Part shown: piece by piece, positions 1 through 6,582 of the stretch | Layout of the letters: every line of letters begins with the position of its first letter | Position numbering within the stretch: the stretch's first letter is position 1 | NCBI GenBank assembly: GCA_048887165.1 | Contig: JBHLJZ010000150.1 | Location: 1-7,375 of the forward strand | Length of the DNA stretch: 7,375 nt | Direction: 5' to 3' | Origin: SOKP01 sp048887165 | Lineage (GTDB): Archaea; Asgardarchaeota; Lokiarchaeia; Sigyniarchaeales; SOKP01 | Translations under genes and position numbers: made by a program | The notes under the pieces: generated by a model | What the model saw: the letters and a program-made list of their open reading frames with translations, nothing else | The model's database searches: none | Told to the model about the DNA's origin: nothing

Positions 1-1176
1 GATTTCGTTAAGAATTTAGCCATTACTAGCGCTGATATTCAATGGAAAGTTGGAATAGGGGGTACCTATTCTAGCACAAATGTGAGCTATGTAGGTGGAA
101 ATTATGAGATAGAGCTCTGGTTAAGAGCTTCTGAATTCGATGGATATGGTTCCTTTACAATTTACTTTATGTTAAATAAAACCAATTATTATAACCAAAC
201 AGAGTCGTTAAACATAAACATTTTAGGATTAACTACGTCGCAAATTGACTCACCTGCTCAAGATCAAACTTATGATTCAGATGCTATTTTGACAATAGTT
301 TTATCATTTGATGATTTCGTTAAGAATTTAGCCATTACTAGCGCTGATATTCAATGGAAAGTTGGAATAGGGGGTACCTATTCTAGCACGAATGTGAGTT
401 ATGTAAGTGAAAATTATGAGATAGAACTCTGGTTAAGAGCTTCTGAGTTTGATGGATATGGTTCCTTTACAATTTACTTTATGCTAAACAAGACCAACTA
501 TTATAATCAAACAAAGTCGTTAAACATAAACATTTTAGGACTAACAACATCTCAAATTGATTCACCTGCTCAAGATCAAACCTATGATTCAGATGCTATT
601 TTGACAATAGTTTTATCATTTGATGATTTCGTTAAGAATTTAGCCATTAGTAGCGCTGATATTCAATGGAAAGTTGGGATAGGGGGTACCTATTCTAGCA
701 CAAATGTGACATATGATACTGGAAATTATGAGATAGAACTCTGGTTAAGAGCTTCTGAATTCGATGGATATGGCCCATTTACTATTTATTTTGTGCTAAA
801 CAGAACCAACTATTATAATCAAACAGAGTCGTTAAATATTAACATTTTGGGGTTAAGTACATCTCAAATTGATTCACCTGCTCAAGACCAAACCTATGAT
901 TCAGATGCTATTTTAGCAATAGTCTTGTCTTTTGATGATTTGGTGAAAGTTTTACCGATCGATAGCGCTAATATTCAATGGAAGGTAGGAGTAGGGGGTA
1001 CCTATTCTAGCACAAATGTGACATATAACACTGGTAATTATGAAATAGAAATCTGGTTAAGGTATTCTGATTTCGCTGGATATGGTCCTTTTACTATTTA
1101 TCTCATGCTAAATAAAACAAATTATTATAATCAAACCGCACAACTTAACTTTAATGTTTTAGGATTGACTTCATAT
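1..1176 (+). repeat. Tandem A-repeat array 1: 312-bp units (3 full + 1 partial)
   Basis: In-frame 104-residue units begin at the codon of the conserved Q in 'SQIDSPAQ', at 241, 553 and 865; bases 1-240 are the end of an earlier unit. The spacing is exactly 312 bp with no indel. Units differ by only a few bases over long stretches: 1-77 and 313-389 are identical, and 241-312 differs from 553-624 at two sites by eye. Each unit has three sequons (NVS/NVT, NKT/NRT, NQT). The last unit (865-1176) is the most diverged in this array. The array continues upstream of the window for an unknown number of copies. Confidence 0.95.
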
Positions 1177-4100
1177 AATATTTTAAATTTAACGCAGTAT
1201 AACCAACAATTGCAAATTAATGGTAGCATATATGAAGCTTTTCAGGGTGAAAACATCAGTTTATACATGAATTTTATAAATCTCTATCCATTTAATCTAA
1301 TTTCGGGAGCAACTGGAAATTTAACGTTCCAAGGATTTAATTATCTAAACTATAGTGATAGTAATGGACTCTATTCATGGGAAATTGATACAAGCGATCT
1401 TCTTCCAGGATCTTATTCGTTTTTTGTCCAATTTAATAAAACTAACTATTATAATCAATCATTATTAGTTTATTTTGATATTAACATTATTAGCACTGAA
1501 ATTACGATTGAATCGATATTTGATGGTAGTGGGATACTAGATCCATATTATGATAATGGATATGCGATCTATACATCAAAAGGGGATTCTAATGTGACAT
1601 TCATTATTACTTACTGGGATCTTAATCACACCTATCCTATTGAAGGATCAAATGGAAATGCCACTGTACTAGGGAAGGAGTTTTTAGTAAATACTACTCT
1701 AATTAATGGTAATGCATGGTTTACATTAAATTCCAGTAATTATGAACAGGCTGATTTCATTATAAGTGTAACTTTCTGGAAAGCAAATTATTATCAATAT
1801 ACTCTATTGTTCAATTTATCAATTGTAAAATATGAGACTAATTCCACCTTGATAGCACTGAAACAAACAGGAGGTTTAATTGATCCTGACTACAATGGAA
1901 CACATTATATAATTTATCGCAACTATAACACTACATTTTTAGTGGAATATTGGAACGAAGATGATAATATTCCAATTGAATATGCAGATATCTCTTTTAT
2001 ATTAAGAATGGGTTTAAGTACAGTATATTCTGATTCATCAATTACGAATGTTTCAGGCCAATATGAATTTTACGTTCCAACTCATGATTTTTTAACAGGT
2101 AATTATGAATTTATTATTACATGTTCTAAAGAGGATTATAAAACTTCTATTATTTATGGAAATATAAGTATAATTTACATTCCGACGAATGGATCTCTTT
2201 ATGAAGTTACTCAAATTAATCATATTTCTGGATTACCTGAAAATTTAACTTATTATTCATCAAATAATACCTTTGAAGGCCTATTGAGTTATAACACAAC
2301 CATCTATTTTACGTTTTGGGATAAATTAAATGAAGAGTGGATAAATTCTGGTTCTATTTGCTTATTGTTATTCGATGGCATTTATTATTATAACACTAGT
2401 ACAGTATCTGATGGTATGTATTCGTGGACAATACCGACATATAACAGGGAAGGAACTTTTACAATAACAATTGTAATGACTAAATTTAATTGGGCAAATG
2501 TGTCTTATCAATTCAACTTAACGATAAATTCTATACCAACATCATCTCAGATTGATTCACCTGCTCAAGATCAAACCTATGATTCAGATGAGATTTTATT
2601 AATTGTTTTATCATTTGATGATACTTTGAGAGGAACTCCAATTACCAGTGCAGACATCCAATGGAAAGTGGGACTGGTGGGCAGCTACTCTAGCACTAAT
2701 GTGAGCTACATAGGTGGAAACTATGAGATTGAAGTTTGGTTAAGACATCCTGAATTCGATGAATATGGTCCTTTTACCATTTATCTTATGTTGAATAAAA
2801 CTTATTATTATAATCAAACTCTGGAATTAGATTTTAGCATTATAGGGTTAACCACAGCTCTAATTGACGCCCCTGCTCAAGATCAAACTTATGACTCAGA
2901 TGAGATAATCACGATCTTTTTATCATTTGATGATTCAGTAAAGATTTTACCAATCGATGGTGCTGATATCCAATGGAAAATTGGAGTAGGTGGTAGCTAT
3001 TCTAGTACTAATGTGAGCTACATAGGTGGAAATTATCAGATTGAACTCTGGTTACGATATTCTGAATTCAATGGTTATGGTCCCTTTACAATTTATTTCA
3101 TTTTAAATAATACATATTACTATAATCAGACTTTACAATTAGATATCAGTATTTTAGGGTTAAGTACATCTCAAATTGACTCACCTGGTCAAGATCAGAC
3201 TTACAATTCAAGTGCAATTTTAACAATTACCTTATCTTTTGATGATGTAGTTAAGAATATTCCTATCGATAGTGCTAATATTCAATGGAAAATTGGAATA
3301 GGTGGTAGCTATTCTAGTACTAATGTGAGCTACATAGGTGGAAATTATCAGATTGAACTCTGGTTAAGACATACTGAATTCGATGGATATGGTCCCTTTA
3401 CTATTTATCTTATGTTAAATAAAACATATTGTTATAACCAGACAGAGTCGTTAAACATAAACATTTTAGGACTAACAACATCTCAAATTGATTCACCTGC
3501 TCAAGATCAAACCTATGATTCGGATGAGATTTTAACAATTACCTTATCTTTTGATGATGTAGTTAAGAATATTCCTATCGATACTGCTAATATTCAATGG
3601 AAAATTGGACTGTTGGGAACTTATTATAGTACTAATGTGAGCTACATAGGTGGAAATTATCAGATTGAACTCTGGTTAAGACATACTGAATTCGATGGAT
3701 ATGGTTCATTTACAATTTATATCGAATTAAACAAAACAAATTATTACAATAGTACTGAGTCATTAAATATTAATATTTTAGGGTTAAGCACATCTCAAAT
3801 TGACTCCCCTGCTCAAGGTCAAACTTTCTATTCAAATGAAACTTTAATGATTGGAATATCATTTGATGATTATATCAAGGGAAGTCCTATTACTAGTGCA
3901 GATATCCAATGGAAAGTTGGACTATTAGGAATTTATTCTAGTACGAATGTGAGCTACATTGGCGGCAATTATCAAATAGAACTATGGTTGAGGCATCCTG
4001 AATTCGATGGATATGGTCCCTTTACCATTTATCTCATGCTAAATAAAACCTACTATTATAACCAAACTGAATCATTAAACATCAATTTAATTGGCCTTAC

Positions 4101-5118
4101 ATCCATAAATATAATAAATATAACTCAATATAATCAACAACTTTCGTTAAATGGTTCTATTTACGAGGCCCAAGCAGGAGAAAATATAACAGTATATGCA
4201 AATTTCATAAATAATTATCCGTATAGTATAATAACGGGAGCTATTGGAATTTTAACTTTTAGTGGTAAAGATTATATGAGTTTGGGAAACATTAATGGCA
4301 CATACGAATGGGAAATCAACACAAGTTTATTACCATTTGGCATATATAATTTTAACATTACTTTCAATAAAATTTATTACGAAAATAGAACAGGGATATA
4401 TAATTTTAGAGTAAATAATTTAATCGCAAAAATAAAAATTATACAACAACCGGCTAGTGTAAAACAGGGAGATTCATTTGATCTTAGCTTGAAATTATAT
4501 TTTGAGTTATTCGAGGAATACCCAATTAATTATGCAAATATCTCTTTAATGATCGATTTTGGAATCTCAACTTCATCTAAATATGCTTTTACAAACTCAA
4601 CTGGTTTAACCAGCTATAAAATAGATGTCCCATTAAATGCAAATAAAATTGTGATTATGGCTTATTATTCAGGGAATGGTACATATACTTCTGCTTCATT
4701 AGAAATTACGGATATTGAATTAACATTTTTAGAGGATGAGAGATTTCCAATAGAAATCTTATTGTTAGTCGTTATAAGTGGGTCAATAGGTGTGTTATTA
4801 ACTGTTGTGTTAATCTTCAGGAAGAGATCAAAAAAGTTAGCTAAAAAAGGAGTTCCAGTGGAAAAAAAATCGATGGAAGAAAAAAAAGAAAAAATAATTG
4901 AAGCATCTAAACCAGCATCAAATGAAGATACAAAGGATGTTTCTACTGAAAAAACTAAGCCAACGTCAGCGGAAGACAACAAAAAGAAAATAACTGAAGA
5001 ATCTGAGCTAATATCCACGGAAGAGCCAAAAAAAAATGCAACTGAAACACCTAAACCAATATCAACAGAGAAAGATAAAGCAAAAAAAGCTGGAAAATCA
5101 AAAAAGAAAAATACCTAA
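1..5118 (+). CDS. Giant Ig-like repeat surface glycoprotein with C-terminal TM anchor (5' end outside window)
   Basis: The frame is open from base 1 to the TAA at 5116-5118, giving 1705 visible residues. The repeat register is unbroken at base 1, so the true start lies upstream; the GTG at 82 is only an internal codon. Visible order: four 104-residue beta-rich repeats (A, first one partial), domain B, three distinct beta-rich domains, five more A repeats, a second B, a last Ig-like domain (about 4420-4740), a hydrophobic helix (about 4756-4818) followed at once by RKRSKK, and a Lys/Glu/Thr tail. The topology fits a type I membrane protein with a long ectodomain and a cytoplasmic tail. The ectodomain is full of Asn-X-Ser/Thr sequons and Tyr/Asn, with very few cysteines, as in archaeal surface glycoproteins. 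The repeat pattern (ITSADIQWKV, GNYEIELWLR, GPFTIY, NKTNYYNQT) resembles Ig-like domains common in Asgard surface proteins. An adhesin or cell-envelope stalk is the likely role, but this is inference. No enzymatic motif was seen. Confidence 0.85.
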   Translation, partial: DFVKNLAITSADIQWKVGIGGTYSSTNVSYVGGNYEIELWLRASEFDGYGSFTIYFMLNKTNYYNQTESLNINILGLTTSQIDSPAQDQTYDSDAILTIVLSFDDFVKNLAITSADIQWKVGIGGTYSSTNVSYVSENYEIELWLRASEFDGYGSFTIYFMLNKTNYYNQTKSLNINILGLTTSQIDSPAQDQTYDSDAILTIVLSFDDFVKNLAISSADIQWKVGIGGTYSSTNVTYDTGNYEIELWLRASEFDGYGPFTIYFVLNRTNYYNQTESLNINILGLSTSQIDSPAQDQTYDSDAILAIVLSFDDLVKVLPIDSANIQWKVGVGGTYSSTNVTYNTGNYEIEIWLRYSDFAGYGPFTIYLMLNKTNYYNQTAQLNFNVLGLTSYNILNLTQYNQQLQINGSIYEAFQGENISLYMNFINLYPFNLISGATGNLTFQGFNYLNYSDSNGLYSWEIDTSDLLPGSYSFFVQFNKTNYYNQSLLVYFDINIISTEITIESIFDGSGILDPYYDNGYAIYTSKGDSNVTFIITYWDLNHTYPIEGSNGNATVLGKEFLVNTTLINGNAWFTLNSSNYEQADFIISVTFWKANYYQYTLLFNLSIVKYETNSTLIALKQTGGLIDPDYNGTHYIIYRNYNTTFLVEYWNEDDNIPIEYADISFILRMGLSTVYSDSSITNVSGQYEFYVPTHDFLTGNYEFIITCSKEDYKTSIIYGNISIIYIPTNGSLYEVTQINHISGLPENLTYYSSNNTFEGLLSYNTTIYFTFWDKLNEEWINSGSICLLLFDGIYYYNTSTVSDGMYSWTIPTYNREGTFTITIVMTKFNWANVSYQFNLTINSIPTSSQIDSPAQDQTYDSDEILLIVLSFDDTLRGTPITSADIQWKVGLVGSYSSTNVSYIGGNYEIEVWLRHPEFDEYGPFTIYLMLNKTYYYNQTLELDFSIIGLTTALIDAPAQDQTYDSDEIITIFLSFDDSVKILPIDGADIQWKIGVGGSYSSTNVSYIGGNYQIELWLRYSEFNGYGPFTIYFILNNTYYYNQTLQLDISILGLSTSQIDSPGQDQTYNSSAILTITLSFDDVVKNIPIDSANIQWKIGIGGSYSSTNVSYIGGNYQIELWLRHTEFDGYGPFTIYLMLNKTYCYNQTESLNINILGLTTSQIDSPAQDQTYDSDEILTITLSFDDVVKNIPIDTANIQWKIGLLGTYYSTNVSYIGGNYQIELWLRHTEFDGYGSFTIYIELNKTNYYNSTESLNINILGLSTSQIDSPAQGQTFYSNETLMIGISFDDYIKGSPITSADIQWKVGLLGIYSSTNVSYIGGNYQIELWLRHPEFDGYGPFTIYLMLNKTYYYNQTESLNINLIGLTSINIINITQYNQQLSLNGSIYEAQAGENITVYANFINNYPYSIITGAIGILTFSGKDYMSLGNINGTYEWEINTSLLPFGIYNFNITFNKIYYENRTGIYNFRVNNLIAKIKIIQQPASVKQGDSFDLSLKLYFELFEEYPINYANISLMIDFGISTSSKYAFTNSTGLTSYKIDVPLNANKIVIMAYYSGNGTYTSASLEITDIELTFLEDERFPIEILLLVVISGSIGVLLTVVLIFRKRSKKLAKKGVPVEKKSMEEKKEKIIEASKPASNEDTKDVSTEKTKPTSAEDNKKKITEESELISTEEPKKNATETPKPISTEKDKAKKAGKSKKKNT
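1177..1494 (+). repeat. B domain, copy 1 (caps array 1)
   Basis: About 105 residues beginning NILNLTQYNQQLQINGSIYE. It aligns along its length with the second copy at 4108-4419 (shared: TQYNQQL, NGSIYEA, GENI, FIN, YP, ISGA/ITGA, F-G, W-I-TS, FNK--YY-N). It keeps the register of the preceding A units but has a different core, and it ends in the same NKTNYYNQ-type strand as A. It is probably another Ig-like sandwich. Copies 1 and 2 are clearly more diverged from each other than neighbouring A units are. Confidence 0.85.
1495..2547 (+). other. Three non-repeated beta-rich domains between the arrays
   Basis: This part of the coding region separates the two A arrays. It can be split roughly into three stretches of about 115 residues: 1495-1830 (begins TEITIESIFDGSGILDP), 1837-2180 (begins KYETNSTLIALKQTGGLIDP) and 2185-2547 (begins PTNGSLYEVTQ). 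The first two share a layout of start strand, 'G-(I/L)(L/I)DPDY/YY', then 'YIIY/AIYTS' and 'TF(L/I)(V/I)(E/T)YW', so they look related to each other. The third has a similar 'TIYFTFWD' strand and so may be a distant relative. All are rich in Asn, Tyr and sequons. Domain edges are approximate. Confidence 0.6.
2548..4107 (+). repeat. Tandem A-repeat array 2: five 312-bp units
   Basis: Units start at 2548, 2860, 3172, 3484 and 3796, again exactly 312 bp apart and in the same reading frame. The consensus resembles array 1 but mostly has SYIGGNYQIELWLR where array 1 has GNYEIELWLRASEF. Neighbouring units share long identical DNA stretches, for example around 'GSYSSTNVSYIGGNYQIELW' in the units at 2860 and 3172. 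Each unit keeps three sequons. The unit at 3172 has a Cys in place of Tyr in NKTYCYNQT. The unit at 3796 begins with a changed segment (GQTFYSNETLMIGISF) and leads into the second B domain. Confidence 0.95.
4108..4419 (+). repeat. B domain, copy 2 (caps array 2)
   Basis: It begins NIINITQYNQQLSLNGSIYE and is homologous over its length to 1177-1494. Its position directly after the last A unit, as in array 1, means that 'A array + B' is a higher-order unit present twice. It is followed by a last Ig-like domain (about 4420-4740, with KQGDSFDLSLKLYF, YPINYANISLMI and YYSGNGTYTSASLEI), then the membrane anchor. Confidence 0.85.
4744..4848 (+). other. Transmembrane anchor and basic stop-transfer segment of the surface protein
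   Basis: An uninterrupted hydrophobic stretch of about 21 residues (ILLLVVISGSIGVLLTVVLIF, without its last residue when read as the core; codons 4756-4818) is preceded by the acidic segment LEDERFP and followed by RKRSKKLAKK. Positive charges on the C-terminal side indicate an outside-to-inside single-pass helix, with the repeats outside and the tail in the cytoplasm. No LPXTG-like or PGF-type archaeosortase signature is visible, so membrane spanning rather than sortase processing is favoured. Confidence 0.85.
4903..5094 (+). repeat. 48-bp (16-residue) repeat x4 in the cytoplasmic tail
   Basis: Four in-frame 16-residue units at 4903, 4951, 4999 and 5047: ASKPASNEDTKDVSTE, KTKPTSAEDNKKKITE, ESELISTEEPKKNATE and TPKPISTEKDKAKKAG. 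The shared pattern is x-[ST/P]-K-P-x-S-x-E-x-x-K-K-x-x-T/S-E. The DNA is much more diverged than in the ectodomain repeats, so the duplication is old or tolerant of change. The segment is charged, Lys/Glu/Thr-rich and presumably disordered. It is followed by a final KSKKKNT. Confidence 0.75.
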
Positions 5119-5135
5119 TAGATATTAGAAAGAAC

Positions 5136-5170
5136 TTATCTAATAAGATAATTATCTCTTTTTTTATTTT
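5136..5170 (+). terminator. Candidate terminator of the surface-protein gene
   Basis: It lies 17 bp after the stop codon. TTATCT (5136-5141) pairs with AGATAA (5146-5151) around a 4-nt AATA loop. An overlapping perfect 12-bp palindrome, AGATAATTATCT, spans 5146-5157. Seven T residues follow (5159-5165), then A and four more T. Archaeal termination depends mainly on T-tracts, so the T-run is the stronger evidence; the stem is AT-only and weak. The gap to the convergent radA stop is only 75 bp. Confidence 0.5.
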
Positions 5171-5193
5171 AATTTAAATTTAATCAATCATAT

Positions 5194-6438
5194 TTAGTCA
5201 TTAATTCCATTTTCAGTAATGCTAAAAACAGCTTCTCCTTCTGGTAGATGAGGTGCATCGATTACTTTGGCAACTCTTTGTTCTCCTTTACCCTTCCTTA
5301 AATAAATCCTAATAGTAGATCCATGAGCTACAACATTTCCACCTGTTGCCTGTATTGGATTTCCATAAAATACATCTGGTTTTGATTGAACTTGATTTGT
5401 TACTACAACACCCAATTCGGGATGTATATCTGCTAATCTTAATAAGTCATGCAAATGAGCATTTATTAATTGTTGTCGGTTTGCTAATGTACCTCTTCCT
5501 ATATATTCGCTCCTAAAATGGCCTATTAATGAATCAACAATGATTAATTTGACATTTTTTTCTTTAATTAAATTAGCGGCTTCTTTAATTAATAAAATTT
5601 GATGATCGGAATTATAAGCTCTTCCAAAAATTATATTTTGTAATATTATTTTATGATCTAAATCTAATCCTTCTGCCATTTGGATAATTCTTTCAGGTCT
5701 AAAAGTACCTTCAGTATCAATATAAAGAGCTCTACCCTCTAAACCCCCTTGTTCACGTGGTAATTGAACGTTAACACATAATTGATGCACCAATTGTGTC
5801 TTTCCTGTTCTAAATTCTCCAAAAAACTCAGTTACACATCCAGTTTCCAACCCACCCCCTAAAAGGTCATCAAGCTCTTGGCTGCTTGTAGTAATTCTAG
5901 CTATATTTTTTCTATGCTCCCAAATATCTTCAGCAGATTTGAAACCTATATTTAACTCATCCATACAGGCTTTGATAAGTTTGGTTGTTGTTTTTTCTCC
6001 AAGACCACTTTCATTTTGAATTATACTAGGAGGAGTATATGCGATAGCCTCAAGACTATTAAAGCCTGCTTTCACTAATTTTTTAAGGGTAGCTTCACCA
6101 ACGCCAGGAAGTTTCTTCACAGCATCCATACTTGTATTTTTTTCATCATCAATTTCATTGTCTTCTATTTCATCTTCTACATCATAATCTTTATCTATTT
6201 CTGTTTCTTCTAATTCCTCAAATGCCTCAATTAGTTCAGCTTCATCATCATATTCATCTTCAATAATCTCTGATTCTTCATCTTCATTATCATTTTTATC
6301 CCCTACTACCAGTTTAGCAAATTCTAGATGATCTTTATATATCTTACCTTTTGTATGATTCCTTTTACACTCTTCGCAATAATAGGGTTTACCCATTTCG
6401 ATTGTATTTCCATTTTTTATTTCACTAGCTTTAGCCAT
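5194..6438 (-). CDS. radA: RadA/Rad51-family DNA recombinase with Cys/His + acidic N-terminal extension
   Basis: The 414-residue product is an ATP-dependent strand-exchange protein that forms filaments on single-stranded DNA in homologous recombination. The C-terminal RecA core holds Walker A GEFRTGKT (residues 207-214), the 'YIDTEGTFRPER' segment with the catalytic Glu region (239-250), Walker B LIIVD (298-302), the loop L1 region FRSEYIGRG (308-316), and the VTNQV strand with loop L2 up to GGN (346-368). The RadA-typical ending KVIDAPHLPEGEAVF (391-405) is present. Before the core are helix-hairpin-helix motifs (LPGVGEATLKKLVKAGF, 110-126; SGLGEKTTTKL, 144-154) and a likely polymerisation motif FKSA (166-169). 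Archaeal RadA is usually about 320-350 residues. The excess is N-terminal: CEECKRNH...H (Cys21, Cys24, His28, His37), then an acidic linker (47-100, about 32 of 54 residues Asp/Glu). The ATG at 6438 is chosen because the Cys/His segment reads as real protein. A start at Met104 would leave only the classical part. Confidence 0.95.
   Translation of the reverse strand: MAKASEIKNGNTIEMGKPYYCEECKRNHTKGKIYKDHLEFAKLVVGDKNDNEDEESEIIEDEYDDEAELIEAFEELEETEIDKDYDVEDEIEDNEIDDEKNTSMDAVKKLPGVGEATLKKLVKAGFNSLEAIAYTPPSIIQNESGLGEKTTTKLIKACMDELNIGFKSAEDIWEHRKNIARITTSSQELDDLLGGGLETGCVTEFFGEFRTGKTQLVHQLCVNVQLPREQGGLEGRALYIDTEGTFRPERIIQMAEGLDLDHKIILQNIIFGRAYNSDHQILLIKEAANLIKEKNVKLIIVDSLIGHFRSEYIGRGTLANRQQLINAHLHDLLRLADIHPELGVVVTNQVQSKPDVFYGNPIQATGGNVVAHGSTIRIYLRKGKGEQRVAKVIDAPHLPEGEAVFSITENGIND
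6139..6378 (-). other. Unusual RadA N-terminal module: Cys2His2-like cluster plus polyacidic linker
   Basis: Within radA, residues 21-37 have the spacing C-x2-C-x3-H-x8-H, which could bind one zinc ion. Residues 47-100 are almost unbroken Asp/Glu with Ile/Leu interspersed, ending just before the helix-hairpin-helix. The acidic stretch would be flexible and could mimic DNA or repel it from the filament. Zinc binding and any regulatory role are inference; the residues themselves are plain in the sequence. Confidence 0.6.
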
Positions 6439-6582
6439 ATTTAATCACAGTTAAAAAAAACTTAGTGGAATTTTAATACTTGAAGTATATTAAAGTATAA
6501 ATATAAAAAACAATATTTTAAACAGAATAGACTTCTAATTTTTCAATTTGTAAAAATTATAAACAAGAATAATATTAATGGA
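6439..6582. promoter_or_regulatory. Intergenic region between the Roadblock gene and radA, with candidate radA promoter
   Basis: 144 bp of very AT-rich DNA. On the minus strand a TATA-like run (TTTTTTATATTT, plus-strand 6499-6510) lies about 60-70 bp before the radA ATG. This would place transcription start near 6475 with a leader of about 37 nt. No clear Shine-Dalgarno sequence is seen before the radA ATG. Just after the Roadblock stop, the minus-strand T-rich run (plus-strand 6551-6569) could end that transcript. Both assignments are tentative because the base composition makes chance TATA and T-runs common. Confidence 0.35.

Noticed and set aside
82..84. GTG at 82 as the start of the surface-protein gene
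   Set aside because: The frame is open to base 1 and bases 1-81 encode the matching part of the same repeat unit (DFVKNLAITSADIQWK...), so 82 is internal.
1..4107. CRISPR or satellite-type repeat
   Set aside because: The 312-bp units are in frame, protein-coding and conserve amino-acid pattern; there are no short repeats with unique spacers.
4665..5018. 117-codon minus-strand open frame
   Set aside because: It lies wholly antisense to the membrane anchor and Lys/Glu-rich tail; its Ser/Phe-rich composition is what the complement of AAA/GAA codons gives.
4816..5118. Sortase/archaeosortase-type surface anchoring
   Set aside because: There is no LPXTG or PGF-like motif before the helix, and a long charged tail of about 99 residues follows it, which fits a transmembrane protein.
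6127..6129. Met104 as the true radA start, giving a standard-length RadA
   Set aside because: The upstream 103 codons form a plausible Cys/His segment and acidic linker in the same open frame. The longer form is preferred but not proven.
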